A DNA stretch of 48,488 nt from Paludibacteraceae bacterium (GCA_016937795.1 JAFGVV010000068.1:1-48488), one strand, 5' to 3'. Counted from the stretch's first letter, positions 1 to 9,044 are shown. Notes: a model not told the origin generated them from the sequence alone. Translations and numbers: made by a program.

Positions 1-1
1 C

Positions 2-931
2 GGCCTTTTTTCAGCTGATAAAATGATTCAATGGCTGATACCTATGGGATTATTTCCCGTAATTACCAACTCTGTTTTTATGGTTTTAGTGGCATATTTT
101 CAGGCGATAAAAGAAATTAAAATCATGTCACGCATCACCATTGTCAATAAACTTATTTCAATTGCTGCAATTGTATTATTGACCTGGCTATTGGGTATAA
201 AAGGCTATTACATCGCATATAATATAAGTTTTATAATAATGCTCATAGTTGCAATGCGTTTATTGAAAGCAGATTTTAGCTTTAAAAAAAATACGTTGAG
301 GACGAACCTAAGAACACATCTGACATATTCAAAACCTTCGTTACTTGCAAATTTAATGAGCGAAATTTCAGCTTATGCTGATATTTTCGTGATAAATTAT
401 TTGCTCAGCGATATGCAGGAGATTGGTTTCTACAGTTTTGCTCTTACGCTTACAGTAGCATTACGCATTTTTCCGGCCACTGTGCAGCAAATGGCAATTC
501 CTTATTTTTCAGGATTTTCGTCCGATCGCCAACAGTTTATTGCAATTTTCAGAAAATACAATCGCCAGCTTTATATGGTTGTTTTTGCAACTTTAATTTT
601 AGCTACACTTGTTGCTCCGTTTTTAATTAAAACCGTTTTTTCAGGAAAATACGATGCTTCAATTCCATATTTTATGTTTCTTTCCATAGGCTGGAGCATT
701 CGTTTGTTAACACAATTGCAAAGTGCGGCTATTTTTGGACTTGGAAAATTACATTATAATGGTTGGATAAGTCTTATCTCTATGATATTTAATGTGATAA
801 TATATTTTATATTTGTCACTTACTTTGGAGCAATCGGAGCTGCATGGGCAAGTATTCCGGCCGGTATTGTTATTCTGATTACTTCACGATTGTTTATGAA
901 AAGAGCGCTCAGTGCTATAAACATGCGTTGA
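2..931 (+). CDS. Polysaccharide/lipid-linked oligosaccharide flippase, Wzx-like (5' end outside window)
   Basis: This is the C-terminal part of a very hydrophobic multi-pass membrane protein. The frame is open to the left edge, with seven codons before the first visible Met at 23, so the gene begins outside the window. About eight membrane segments can be seen, with the pattern of the MOP/MATE-superfamily polysaccharide exporters: paired helices, a basic loop and a C-terminal helical bundle ending in a basic tail. Family members flip undecaprenyl-linked O-antigen or capsule repeat units across the inner membrane. The specific substrate cannot be read from sequence. No glycan-synthesis neighbours are visible downstream, so any such cluster would lie to the left. 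Confidence 0.75.
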   Translation, partial: GLFSADKMIQWLIPMGLFPVITNSVFMVLVAYFQAIKEIKIMSRITIVNKLISIAAIVLLTWLLGIKGYYIAYNISFIIMLIVAMRLLKADFSFKKNTLRTNLRTHLTYSKPSLLANLMSEISAYADIFVINYLLSDMQEIGFYSFALTLTVALRIFPATVQQMAIPYFSGFSSDRQQFIAIFRKYNRQLYMVVFATLILATLVAPFLIKTVFSGKYDASIPYFMFLSIGWSIRLLTQLQSAAIFGLGKLHYNGWISLISMIFNVIIYFIFVTYFGAIGAAWASIPAGIVILITSRLFMKRALSAINMR

Positions 932-979
932 ACATAGTGAGTATTTATTTGTTCTGTTAGGGCAAACTGATTTTTTGAT

Positions 980-987
980 TAATTTTG
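980..987 (+). promoter_or_regulatory. Bacteroidota -7 promoter element for the ZIP transporter
   Basis: TAATTTTG matches TAnnTTTG and lies about 43 bases before the ATG at 1031. No good TTTG -33 box is present at the expected 19-20 base spacing, so support rests on the -7 element and its position. Confidence 0.45.
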
Positions 988-1030
988 CAAGCTCAAAAAA
1001 GAATTTATTAAATTTAAAACCATATTTTCA

Positions 1031-1795
1031 ATGGAAATTTTGTTATATACCGTTTTAGCCCTGCTTGCAGCCAGTGTGGGAAGTGTGGCTTTGAGTGGTT
1101 CATTGTTGCTTTTAAACAATAAGTGGCTTGCAAAGGTATCGTCGTATTTGCTTTATTTGGCGGGTGGAACACTACTAGGCTCTGCAATGTTGGGATTAAT
1201 TCCGGAGGCAACCGAAGCGCTTTGTGTACATGATGTGGCCATGTGGGTACTTATTGGATTAGTTTTCTTTTTTGTTCTTGAAAAAATTATTCTTTGGCGT
1301 ACTTGTCACAATAAAGAGTGTGAGCGACAAAATCATGCTGCTGCACCTATGATTATTATTGGAGATGCTTTCCACAATGCGATTGATGGTGTGGTGATTG
1401 CGGCTTCTTTTCTCACTTCAGTAGAGCTTGGTATTTTTGTGACCATTTCGGTACTTTTACATGAAATTCCTCAGGAACTGGGTGATTTCGGAATTCTGCT
1501 AAAAAGCGGTTATTCACGTAAAAAGGCGCTGTTATTCAATCTTCTTTCAGGAAGTAGTGCGCTGGTTTCAGGTGTTTTAGCATATTTTTTACTCGATTAT
1601 ATGCAGGCCATTATTCCATATACTATTGCCATTGCAGCTGCGAGCTTCCTGTATGTATCGCTGGCCGATCTGATTCCCGAAATGCATAAAGAGACAAAAC
1701 CGCGTGAATCGTTGATTCAGATCTTGCTGATCCTCGTTGGTATCGCTCTGATTTGGTTGTCGTTGTCGGGTCATTCGCATGGTCATGCACACTAA
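1031..1795 (+). CDS. ZIP-family divalent metal transporter
   Basis: A 254-residue integral membrane protein with about eight hydrophobic segments. The ZIP family signature is present: HNAIDGVVIA in helix 4 (about residues 115-124) and HEIPQELGDFG in helix 5 (about 144-154), which form the intramembrane metal site. The C-terminus ends in a His-rich tail (SGHSHGHAH). A Cys/His-containing cytoplasmic loop (CHNKECERQNHAA, about 95-107) is a second likely metal-binding patch. ZIP proteins move zinc or other divalent metals into the cytoplasm. The metal here is inferred only. It has its own promoter and a strong terminator at 1831, so it is probably monocistronic. Confidence 0.85.
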   Translation: MEILLYTVLALLAASVGSVALSGSLLLLNNKWLAKVSSYLLYLAGGTLLGSAMLGLIPEATEALCVHDVAMWVLIGLVFFFVLEKIILWRTCHNKECERQNHAAAPMIIIGDAFHNAIDGVVIAASFLTSVELGIFVTISVLLHEIPQELGDFGILLKSGYSRKKALLFNLLSGSSALVSGVLAYFLLDYMQAIIPYTIAIAAASFLYVSLADLIPEMHKETKPRESLIQILLILVGIALIWLSLSGHSHGHAH

Positions 1796-1830
1796 TTTTG
1801 AAATTGAAAACAGCTAAAATATATAATAGC

Positions 1831-1867
1831 GCCGGAGTTGAAAGTTTTGACTCCGGCCTTATTTTTT
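1831..1867 (+). terminator. Rho-independent terminator after the ZIP gene
   Basis: GCCGGAGT (1831-1838) pairs perfectly with ACTCCGGC (1850-1857) around an 11-base loop, followed by CTTATTTTTTG. The distal arm and tail overlap the ruvX promoter. Confidence 0.85.
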
Positions 1868-1876
1868 GTATCTTTG
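1846..1876 (+). promoter_or_regulatory. ruvX promoter, nested in the upstream terminator
   Basis: TTTG (1846-1849), 19 bases, then TATCTTTG (1869-1876): an exact fit to the Bacteroides -33/-7 consensus. The start site would be near 1883, leaving a short leader of about 12 bases before the ATG at 1895. The -33 box lies in the terminator loop. Confidence 0.8.
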
Positions 1877-1894
1877 TAGCCTGAAAATTAAGTT

Positions 1895-2323
1895 ATGGGA
1901 CGAATACTTGCGATAGATTACGGACAAAAACGAGTGGGCCTGGCAGTGACCGATCCGCTTCAGATTTCGGCCAATGGTCTTGATACAGTGGGTGTTCACG
2001 AAATATATGCTTATCTCGAAAAATATGTAGCTAAAGAAAAAGTCGATATCTTTGTTGTTGGCCTGCCAAAACAAATGAACGGACTCGATTCGGATTCAAT
2101 GCAATATATAAAGCCATTTGTGACGGGTTTGCAACGAAAATTCCCCGACATTGAACTTGTATATGTCGATGAGCGTTTTACTTCGGCTTTGGCACATCAA
2201 ACCATGCGCGATGCCGGATTGAAAAAAAAAGACCGTCAAAGCAAACCACTTGTGGATAAAATTGCAGCTACAATTATTCTGCAATCGTATCTCGAAAGTA
2301 GAAGCGGGCAAAAATTAATTTGA
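1895..2323 (+). CDS. ruvX: Putative Holliday junction resolvase / pre-16S rRNA nuclease YqgF
   Basis: A 142-residue RNase H-fold protein of the usual family length. The first strand carries ILAIDYGQKRVGLAVTD with the conserved Asp. It is followed by VVGLPKQMNGLDSDS, VYVDERFTSALA and a C-terminal KPLVDKIAATIILQSYL with the last acidic residue. Family members process the 16S rRNA 5' end, and some cleave Holliday junctions. The biochemical role here is inferred from the family. The stop codon runs into an 8-base tandem repeat, and def follows 137 bases later on the same strand, so the two may be co-transcribed. Confidence 0.9.
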   Translation: MGRILAIDYGQKRVGLAVTDPLQISANGLDTVGVHEIYAYLEKYVAKEKVDIFVVGLPKQMNGLDSDSMQYIKPFVTGLQRKFPDIELVYVDERFTSALAHQTMRDAGLKKKDRQSKPLVDKIAATIILQSYLESRSGQKLI

Positions 2324-2358
2324 AAATTTGAGGATTTGAGGATTTGAAGATTTGAAGA
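2319..2358 (+). repeat. 8-bp tandem repeat, five units
   Basis: Five back-to-back units of TTTGARRA (TTTGAAAA, TTTGAGGA twice, TTTGAAGA twice) start on the ruvX stop codon and fill the first part of the ruvX-def gap. The rest of the gap (2359-2460) shows no other structure that I can support. Confidence 0.85.
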
Positions 2359-2460
2359 TACTCCATGTAGGTCAAGTTTTGAGGTTTTGCAATGCTCAAA
2401 ATCCGTATAAAAAAAACATATAATAATTACACTTTCTAATTGAAAATTTCTGATTAAATA

Positions 2461-3012
2461 ATGATACTTCCTATTTACACTTACGGAACAGCTGTATTGA
2501 GAAAAGTGGCTGAACCAATTGACAAAGATTATCCCGGGTTGAAAGAACTTATCAGTAATATGTACGAAACAATGTATCATGCTGATGGTGTGGGGCTCGC
2601 TGCTCCACAAATTGGAAAAGCTATTCGCCTTTTGATTATTGATTTGGCTCCTTTTAAAGAAGATGATCCCGAATTGGGTAGTTTTAAGATTACCATGATT
2701 AATCCCGAGATGCTGGAGTTTGGTGACTCGAAAGTTACAGCTGAAGAAGGTTGTTTAAGTATTCCGGGTATATACGAATCGGTAATGCGTTCCGAAAGTA
2801 TCAAAATTAAATATTTTGATGAAGATTTCAACCAACATATTACAGAGTTCGAAGGTTACAGAGCCCGAGTGGTACAGCACGAATATGATCATTTGGAAGG
2901 TAGTCTTTTTACCGATAAAGTTTCGCCAATTCGTCGTCAGCTTCTGAAATCGAAACTCACCAATATTGTAAAAGGTAAAGCCAGCGCAAGATATAAAGTA
3001 AAGACTGCCTGA
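2461..3012 (+). CDS. def: Peptide deformylase
   Basis: This enzyme removes the N-formyl group from nascent proteins in the cytoplasm. All three motifs are present in order: [10 protein letters not shown] (residues 43-52), EEGCLSIPG (95-103) with metal ligand Cys98, and QHEYDHLEG (139-147) with the HExxH ligands His140 and His144 and catalytic Glu141. The length of 183 residues is normal for a bacterial deformylase. It begins with the first Met of the frame (MILPIYTYG), the usual start of this family. It ends 13 bases before the stop of the convergent folC. Confidence 0.96.
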   Translation: MILPIYTYGTAVLRKVAEPIDKDYPGLKELISNMYETMYHADGVGLAAPQIGKAIRLLIIDLAPFKEDDPELGSFKITMINPEMLEFGDSKVTAEEGCLSIPGIYESVMRSESIKIKYFDEDFNQHITEFEGYRARVVQHEYDHLEGSLFTDKVSPIRRQLLKSKLTNIVKGKASARYKVKTA

Positions 3013-3024
3013 ATTAGTATAGCT

Positions 3025-4314
3025 CTATTTTTCGAACAAAGGTATGGCTTCGCCCACCACAAAATTACTGCCTCCGATAAAGATAAGATCTTCGGGGGCA
3101 GCTTCGTTTAATGCGGCTTCAACTGACTCTCTAACTGAAAGATATGCATTTCCGGTTAAACCAACACTTAATGCTCTTTGTTTGAGTTCATCGGTCTTCA
3201 TTGCACGTTGTACATTGGCCTGCGTAAAATAATATTTTGCTTGAGCAGGCAGTAGTTTTAGGATTTTGGTAATATCCTTGTCGTTGGCAAAACCAATAAT
3301 AATACGCAAAGTTTCGAAATTTTGTTGCTGAAGTTGCTCACAAACAAAAGCGATTCCGGCTTCGTTATGTCCGGTGTCGGTAATTACTTTAGGCTGAGAT
3401 TCTAAGGTTTGCCAGCGTCCCTGAAGTCCTGTAAGTGCGCATACATTTTCAAGACCGTGCAAAATGGCCTCGTTCCCAATGCAATATTCACCGGAATAAT
3501 TTTCACGGAATACCTCCAGTACTTTAAGCACAGTACTGAGATTCCGTAATTGATATTTTCCCGAAAGGTCGGAAGTAATTTTTCCTATTTCAGAATATAT
3601 AATAAGTTTTTGATTTTCAATTTTATATGTCTCAAATTTTTCATTTGAAAAATGTAAGGGAGCGTTTTTCTGTATGGCTGTTTTTTCAAATACAGGTTTT
3701 GTTTCGGGCAGCCACTCTCCTACTACAACCGGAATTCCGGGTTTAATAATTCCGGCCTTTTCAAATGCAATTTTCTCGAGCGTATCGCCCAGAAAAGCCA
3801 CATGATCGAAACTTATATTGGTGATGACTGATAACAAAGGTATCACGATGTTTGTGCTATCAAGCCTACCACCCAATCCGGTTTCAATAATTGCAATATC
3901 TACATGCATATCAGCAAAATAGCAAAATGCCATTGCCATTGTGGCTTCAAAAAATGATGGTTGAATTTCTTCAAATACCGATTGATGACGATTAACAAAA
4001 TCAACCACATAATCCTGCGAAATCATTTGTCCATCAATGCGAATTCGTTCGCCAAAATCCACTAAATGTGGTGAGGTGTAAAGGGCTGTTTTAAAGCCTG
4101 CCGATTGAAAAACTGCTGAAAGCATATTTGATACAGATCCTTTTCCGTTTGTGCCGGCAATATGAATGGATTTGAATTTGCTTTGTGGATTGCCAAAAGC
4201 ATTCAGCAGTTTAATGGTATTGTCGAGTCCGGGTTTGTAGGCAGCACCACCTATGTGATGAAAAACGGGAAGTCTGTCGTACAAATACTGTATAGCTTCA
4301 GGATATGTATTCAT
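3025..4314 (-). CDS. folC: Bifunctional folylpolyglutamate synthase / dihydrofolate synthase
   Basis: A Mur-ligase-fold protein of 429 residues. It has the ATP loop HIAGTNGKGS (51-60), then TALYTSPHLVDFGERIRIDG, ETGLGGRLDSTN and DHVAFLGDTLEKIAFEKAGIIKPG, and the C-terminal DTGHNEAG motif. It adds glutamate to dihydropteroate or to folates, retaining folate cofactors in the cell. The sequence does not show whether both activities are kept, although single FolC proteins in this phylum are normally annotated as bifunctional. It is convergent with def and divergent from tilS. Confidence 0.95.
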   Translation of the reverse strand: MNTYPEAIQYLYDRLPVFHHIGGAAYKPGLDNTIKLLNAFGNPQSKFKSIHIAGTNGKGSVSNMLSAVFQSAGFKTALYTSPHLVDFGERIRIDGQMISQDYVVDFVNRHQSVFEEIQPSFFEATMAMAFCYFADMHVDIAIIETGLGGRLDSTNIVIPLLSVITNISFDHVAFLGDTLEKIAFEKAGIIKPGIPVVVGEWLPETKPVFEKTAIQKNAPLHFSNEKFETYKIENQKLIIYSEIGKITSDLSGKYQLRNLSTVLKVLEVFRENYSGEYCIGNEAILHGLENVCALTGLQGRWQTLESQPKVITDTGHNEAGIAFVCEQLQQQNFETLRIIIGFANDKDITKILKLLPAQAKYYFTQANVQRAMKTDELKQRALSVGLTGNAYLSVRESVEAALNEAAPEDLIFIGGSNFVVGEAIPLFEK

Positions 4315-4392
4315 TATGAGAGATTTTATAACTTTGAAAGTGCATTGTGATTACAATACAATTATTATGACAATAGTTTGCAGCATTTTTAA

Positions 4393-4400
4393 TAACTTTG
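4393..4400 (+). promoter_or_regulatory. tilS promoter -7 element
   Basis: TAACTTTG lies 53 bases upstream of the tilS ATG. No TTTG -33 box sits at the exact spacing. Confidence 0.5.
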
Positions 4401-4423
4401 CATGCAATGAAGATTTCATTAAA

Positions 4424-4431
4424 CAAAGATA
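4424..4431 (-). promoter_or_regulatory. folC promoter -7 element
   Basis: The minus strand reads TATCTTTG here (CAAAGATA on plus), giving a start near 4417 and a leader of about 100 bases to the folC ATG at 4314. It faces the tilS -7 element at 4393-4400, so the two start sites would be about 10 bases apart and the transcripts would overlap at their 5' ends. Confidence 0.5.
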
Positions 4432-4452
4432 ATTGAAAATCGTCTTATAAAC

Positions 4453-5781
4453 ATGTTAAATAGGATAAAAAGTTATATCGAATCAGAAAAACTAATTCAT
4501 GAAAACGGCACTGTGGTTGTTGGGCTCAGTGGTGGAGCCGATTCTATGGTAATGCTCCATGTGTTACGTAAGTTAGGATATCATTGCTTGGCTGCGCATT
4601 GCAATTTTCATCTGAGAATGGAAGAATCGGACAGAGATGAAGATTTTGTTCGCAAATACTGTTTTTCACAAAACATTGATTTATATTCTATTGATTTTGA
4701 AACTGTTGAATATGCAAAGACAAATAAAATTTCGATTGAAATGGCAGCGCGTGAACTCAGATATGGTTGGTTTGAGGAAATTCGTAAAAAAACCGGTTCT
4801 GAGGCAATAGTAGTAGCACATCATGCTGATGACAATGCCGAAACTATGTTGCTGAATTTGGTGCGTGGTACCGGAATTCGTGGACTTACGGGCATTGGCC
4901 CGAAAAACGGATTGGTGATACGTCCACTTCTATGTGTAAGAAGATATGAAATAGAAAACTATGCTCTGGAGAATAAAATTGAGTACATAACCGACTCGAC
5001 CAATCAGGAAAATGAATATCAGCGAAATAAGTTGCGTAATCAGATAATTCCACTTTTGTCAGAAATTAACCCATCTGTGGTTCAAACACTTAACGATAAT
5101 GCAGTAAGACTAAGAAATACTTTCAGCGTTTACGAACAATTTGTTGAAGAAAAACGGAATTTGATAGTAGAAAAGAAAGATGAAGAATACTTTATTGACA
5201 TTGAACTTCTGAAAAATGAATCAGAAAAAGAAACATTGATGTACGAATTTTGCAGAGAATTTGGATTTCATTCCGACCAGATTAATAGCATTCTACAGAG
5301 TTTAAAAGGTATTTCGGGAAAAAAGTGGTATGCTACAGACTACATCATTACAAAAGACCGTAAACAATTGATAATAAAAAAAATAGAATCTACTTCTGAT
5401 TGCGAAGGTCAAATTGACATAAATACCGAGGTTGTATTCGAGCCGATAAAACTCAGTTTCAGGCGATTTAAACGAACTGCAGATTATCAGATTGAACGAT
5501 CTTTCGATTGTGTACATATCGATGAGTCACTTTTGAAATATCCACTTAAACTACGCAAAGTAAAAACAGGTGACAGCTTTGTGCCTTATGGTATGAAAGG
5601 ACGTAAAAAGCTCAGCGATTTTTTCATTGATTTGAAATTAAATGCCTACCAAAAGGCAAAAACATATGTACTTGTTTCCGATAGTGAAATTGTTTGGGTT
5701 GTATGGCATAGAGTAGATAACCGATATGCTGTTACCAATAAAACAACAGTGATTCTTGAAGTGAAGATCTGTAGTGAATAA
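4453..5781 (+). CDS. tilS: tRNA(Ile)-lysidine synthase
   Basis: This enzyme converts C34 of the CAU-anticodon tRNA-Ile to lysidine, which switches the tRNA to read AUA codons. The N-type ATP-pyrophosphatase P-loop is VVGLSGGADSM (22-32). It is followed by AAHCNFHLR, the AHHADDNAETMLLNLVRGTGIRGL motif typical of TilS, and IRPLL. The C-terminal third carries the TilS-C substrate-recognition fold (VKTGDSFVPYGMKGRKKLSDFF). The 442 residues match the long TilS form. No clear terminator follows, and rho starts 240 bases downstream with its own promoter. Confidence 0.94.
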   Translation: MLNRIKSYIESEKLIHENGTVVVGLSGGADSMVMLHVLRKLGYHCLAAHCNFHLRMEESDRDEDFVRKYCFSQNIDLYSIDFETVEYAKTNKISIEMAARELRYGWFEEIRKKTGSEAIVVAHHADDNAETMLLNLVRGTGIRGLTGIGPKNGLVIRPLLCVRRYEIENYALENKIEYITDSTNQENEYQRNKLRNQIIPLLSEINPSVVQTLNDNAVRLRNTFSVYEQFVEEKRNLIVEKKDEEYFIDIELLKNESEKETLMYEFCREFGFHSDQINSILQSLKGISGKKWYATDYIITKDRKQLIIKKIESTSDCEGQIDINTEVVFEPIKLSFRRFKRTADYQIERSFDCVHIDESLLKYPLKLRKVKTGDSFVPYGMKGRKKLSDFFIDLKLNAYQKAKTYVLVSDSEIVWVVWHRVDNRYAVTNKTTVILEVKICSE

Positions 5782-5862
5782 GTGTTATTCAAATGTTTTT
5801 AAGCCATTGCCCTTTTATTACAACGAAAAACTACTTTAATTAAAGGGATAATTTTCCCACAT

Positions 5863-5894
5863 TTTGCATATTTCAAAATTTAATTGTATTTTTG
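5863..5894 (+). promoter_or_regulatory. rho promoter
   Basis: TTTG (5863-5866), 20 bases, then TATTTTTG (5887-5894). The inferred start near 5900 leaves an approximately 120-base untranslated leader before the rho ATG at 6022. Confidence 0.75.
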
Positions 5895-5899
5895 CAGAA

Positions 5900-6021
5900 G
5901 TTTTCGAAAAGGCAACAGCCTCCTGCTGTTGTTTCACAAAATCAACAATTAAATACATTCACTACGACGTTAGTTTCCTTCTTTAAGGGAAATTCCCTCT
6001 TTAAACGTATATCATCATTTT
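5900..6021 (+). other. Structured rho 5' leader
   Basis: The leader holds a perfect 7-bp hairpin, CAACAGC (5913-5919) with GCTGTTG (5925-5931) on a 5-base loop. It also has a short inverted repeat, AGGGA/TCCCT (about 5986-5998), just upstream of the start codon. Neither hairpin has a U-tail, so they are not terminators. Rho autoregulation through leader attenuation is known in E. coli. A comparable role here is inference. Confidence 0.4.
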
Positions 6022-7932
6022 ATGAGTAATTACACTATTTTGCAACTTAATGCGAAAGAACTGTCCGAACTAAAGGACATTGCAACTGAACTTGGTCTTA
6101 AAGTTTCCGGTTCGGCCAAAAAAGAATTATTAGTTTACGACATTTTGGACCAACAAGCCGTTGTAAATGCACAGCGAAAAACTGCAGTTGAAAAGCCTGA
6201 TGGCGAACGTAAGAAACGCTTGAGAGTTGCTGTAAAAAAGCAACCCTCACAAAAGAACACAGCTCCGGAAGCTACGAAAACAATTGATAAGGTAATAGAA
6301 AAACAGGAAGCAAAACCAGAAAAATCAGTTGAGAAGACAATTGAGAAGAAGAAAGAAGCCTCTATTGAAGTTAATTCTGCAAGTACTGAACAAAAACAAC
6401 CAGTAGCTAAAAAGAAAAACCAGCGCACTGCCAAAAATAAGAAACCTGTAGTAAAAGAGAATGAGACTCCTCCGACCGAAACAATAGAAAATATTCCTGA
6501 AAAGCCAACCGACGAAGCACCAAAAGCCAAACAGGCGCCCATAAAAAAAATAGTGCTCGAAAAGAAAACCGAGACTACTCCTGTTGCTGTTGAAGTGCCT
6601 GCTATTGAAGAAGAGGTCATTGCAATCCCTGAAACTGAAATACATTCGGAAGAAGTAACCGAAACTCAGGAAATTACTGATAAACAAAAGGTTATAAGCA
6701 TTGAGCACCGTCAAAATAAAACTAACGGTCAACCCAATGGAAATCAAAATCAACAAAACAACAATCGCAATAAGTTTCAGCAACGAAACGATAAACAGGA
6801 AAAACAATTTGATTTCGATGGCATACTCGAAGGTACCGGTACACTCGAAATGATGCAGGATGGTTATGGGTTTCTTCGTTCTGCCGATTACAATTACCTT
6901 GCTTCGCCCGACGATATTTATGTATCACAATCGCAAATTAAACTTTTCGGACTTAAAACAGGTGATACAGTTGCAGGTGCAATTCGTCCGCCAAAAGAAG
7001 GTGAAAAATACTTCCCGTTGATTAAAGTTAATAAAATTAATGGTCGCTCGCCCGAATATGTACGCGATCGCGTTCCTTTCGAGCACCTTACACCACTTTT
7101 CCCCGATCAGAAATTTAATCTTACAAGTTCACGACACGATCCTCTTTCGGTTCGCATAGTCGACCTATTCTCTCCTATTGGTAAAGGGCAGCGTGGTTTG
7201 ATTGTAGCTCAACCAAAAACAGGTAAAACTGTATTGCTTAAAGAAATAGCTAATGCAATTGCTGCTAATCATCCTGAAGTATATATGATAGTACTGCTTA
7301 TCGATGAGCGTCCTGAAGAAGTTACCGATATGGCTCGTAGCGTGCGTGCTGAAGTTGTTTCGTCCACATTCGACGAACCCGCCGAGCGACACGTAAAAGT
7401 AGCTGCCATGGTACACGAAAAAGCAAAACGCATGGTCGAATGTGGACACGATGTGGTAATTCTGTTAGACTCAATTACCCGCTTAGCTCGTGCTTATAAT
7501 ACTGTTTCGCCAGCTTCGGGAAAAATACTGTCGGGTGGTGTGGATGCCAATGCATTACACAAACCAAAACGTTTTTTTGGAGCTGCCCGTAACATTGAGA
7601 ATGGCGGTAGCCTGACAATTATAGCGACTGCGCTTACAGAAACAGGTTCGAAAATGGACGAGGTGATTTTTGAGGAATTCAAAGGCACTGGCAATATGGA
7701 ACTTCAGCTTGATCGTAAATTATCGAATAAACGCATTTTCCCTGCTGTGGACATTATGGCCTCAAGTACCCGGCGAGATGATCTTTTGCTTGATCAGGAC
7801 ACTTTGAATCGTATGTGGATTTTGCGTCGTCATTTATCAGATATGAACTCGATTGAATCGATGGAATTTCTAAAAGACCGTATGCAGCGTACCCAAAACA
7901 ATGATGAGTTTTTGGTTTCGATGAATGGATGA
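6022..7932 (+). CDS. rho: Transcription termination factor Rho, with long charged insertion
   Basis: A hexameric RNA-dependent ATPase that ends transcription. An N-terminal Rho_N helical domain (about 1-45) is followed by roughly 215 residues of low-complexity K/E/P/Q/N-rich sequence (about 50-265). The OB-fold RNA-binding domain comes next ([25 protein letters not shown], about 263-345), then the ATPase core. The core contains Walker [12 protein letters not shown] (about 397-407), [24 protein letters not shown] (about 484), and the SGGVDANAL and [11 protein letters not shown] motifs. At 636 residues it is over 200 longer than E. coli Rho (419), almost all due to the insertion. Such insertions are known in Bacteroidota Rho, where they are disordered and modulate RNA binding. 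It has its own promoter and terminator. Confidence 0.97.
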   Translation: MSNYTILQLNAKELSELKDIATELGLKVSGSAKKELLVYDILDQQAVVNAQRKTAVEKPDGERKKRLRVAVKKQPSQKNTAPEATKTIDKVIEKQEAKPEKSVEKTIEKKKEASIEVNSASTEQKQPVAKKKNQRTAKNKKPVVKENETPPTETIENIPEKPTDEAPKAKQAPIKKIVLEKKTETTPVAVEVPAIEEEVIAIPETEIHSEEVTETQEITDKQKVISIEHRQNKTNGQPNGNQNQQNNNRNKFQQRNDKQEKQFDFDGILEGTGTLEMMQDGYGFLRSADYNYLASPDDIYVSQSQIKLFGLKTGDTVAGAIRPPKEGEKYFPLIKVNKINGRSPEYVRDRVPFEHLTPLFPDQKFNLTSSRHDPLSVRIVDLFSPIGKGQRGLIVAQPKTGKTVLLKEIANAIAANHPEVYMIVLLIDERPEEVTDMARSVRAEVVSSTFDEPAERHVKVAAMVHEKAKRMVECGHDVVILLDSITRLARAYNTVSPASGKILSGGVDANALHKPKRFFGAARNIENGGSLTIIATALTETGSKMDEVIFEEFKGTGNMELQLDRKLSNKRIFPAVDIMASSTRRDDLLLDQDTLNRMWILRRHLSDMNSIESMEFLKDRMQRTQNNDEFLVSMNG

Positions 7933-7953
7933 TTTTGTTAAATATTTTTTAGA

Positions 7954-7987
7954 ACGGGAGCTTGGTTTTTTCTAAGCTCCTGTTTTG
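7954..7987 (+). terminator. Terminator after rho
   Basis: GGGAGCTT (7956-7963) pairs with AAGCTCCT (7974-7981), extended by two further pairs to a 10-bp stem that includes one G-T wobble, and followed by a TTTTG tract. Confidence 0.85.
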
Positions 7988-8041
7988 TTATATGGATGGG
8001 TATTTTTTTGATATACTGTGCAAATATTTAAAACATTATAT

Positions 8042-8072
8042 TTTGATTATACATTATTTTGTATTAAATTTG
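8042..8072 (+). promoter_or_regulatory. Promoter of the Big2 lipoprotein gene
   Basis: TTTG (8042-8045), exactly 19 bases, then TAAATTTG (8065-8072). The start would lie near 8079, 29 bases before the ATG. Confidence 0.8.
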
Positions 8073-8107
8073 ATATCCTTTTACTGAAATTTTAAACAAA
8101 TAAAAAA

Positions 8108-8935
8108 ATGAAACAATTAATCAAATTTTATTTTCCAATAATTGCATTGGCAATATGGGTCTTCACTTCGTGCGACACAAATATAGTGAATGAAGTTACA
8201 CTTGATCAGAATAACCTAACAATGTTTGTTGGAGACAAAATTGTCCTGAGTGCCGATGTTGATTTTTCGGGTAGTATCACCCCTTCAATAATCTGGACAA
8301 GCAACGATGAGACGGTAGCTACAGTAAGCAGTACTGGTGAGATTTCCGCATTAAAAGGCGGAGCAGCTATTATTACTGCCACAGCTGGTGAGAAATCTGC
8401 TATGTGTGAAGTTACTGTAAGCAACGAACTAAAACCTGTTTTCGATAAAGCATCTATAGAATACTGGGGTGATTATTACTATTCTGAAGTTTCAAATAAC
8501 TGCATTTTATATTTAACAAATAATAGTGATACTCTGTATTTAGAAATAAACACTTCGTTAAATGATTCAACCGGAATTCCTGCCGGAAAATATGTGATGC
8601 TAAATGAATTTGACAGTCAGTCTGAATTTTTACCATTTACACTTTTATGTGCTTTTGAAACTCAGGATGGTGATGGAGCAGGATCGTGGTTTTTCAATAA
8701 AACAATTGAATTGGCTTTAGAAACAGGAGAATTAGATGTAAGTGTGAAAGATAACGAATACACATTTACATACAGTTTTGTTGACTTTAATGGTTTGAAA
8801 GTTAGCGGAAGTTTTAAAGGAGCTGCTGAGTTTAACGACTATTCAGAAGAGATGGAAGCACCTGCTTACATAAAAGCCTCGAAAGTAGGTAAACTCAATG
8901 CCAACACAAAATCTGTTCGCATAAGACAAAAATAG
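8108..8935 (+). CDS. Lipoprotein with Big2 (Ig-like) domain, function unknown
   Basis: The N-terminus is a lipoprotein signal: MKQ, a hydrophobic stretch, and the lipobox FTSC with Cys22 as the lipidated residue. Residues about 28-105 form a bacterial Ig-like group 2 domain (VTLDQNNLTMFVGD, WTSNDETVATVSSTGEISALKGGAAIITAT). The remaining 165 residues are rich in aromatic and acidic residues, look beta-structured and match no family I recognise. The Asp after Cys22 may affect sorting, but sorting rules in this phylum differ from those of E. coli. It is a single-gene unit with promoter and terminator. An envelope or surface location is inferred. Confidence 0.8.
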   Translation: MKQLIKFYFPIIALAIWVFTSCDTNIVNEVTLDQNNLTMFVGDKIVLSADVDFSGSITPSIIWTSNDETVATVSSTGEISALKGGAAIITATAGEKSAMCEVTVSNELKPVFDKASIEYWGDYYYSEVSNNCILYLTNNSDTLYLEINTSLNDSTGIPAGKYVMLNEFDSQSEFLPFTLLCAFETQDGDGAGSWFFNKTIELALETGELDVSVKDNEYTFTYSFVDFNGLKVSGSFKGAAEFNDYSEEMEAPAYIKASKVGKLNANTKSVRIRQK

Positions 8936-8952
8936 TAATATAATCTTATATC

Positions 8953-8990
8953 AAAATGCTTCCCTTGCTAAAGCGGGTGGCATTTTTTTT
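8953..8990 (+). terminator. Terminator after the Big2 lipoprotein gene
   Basis: AAATGC..CCC (8954-8964) pairs imperfectly with GGG..GCATTT (8975-8985), with one T-T mismatch and one wobble, and runs into eight T residues. Confidence 0.75.
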
Positions 8991-9044
8991 GCACACTAAG
9001 ACTTGTTTTATGCATGTTCTTCATCAGACTATCAAAAAAAACAC

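Noticed and set aside
6135..6807. Long open frames opposite the rho insertion
   Set aside because: They arise from the biased codon composition of the Lys/Glu-rich insertion. The translations are low-complexity Ser/Phe runs with no family features.
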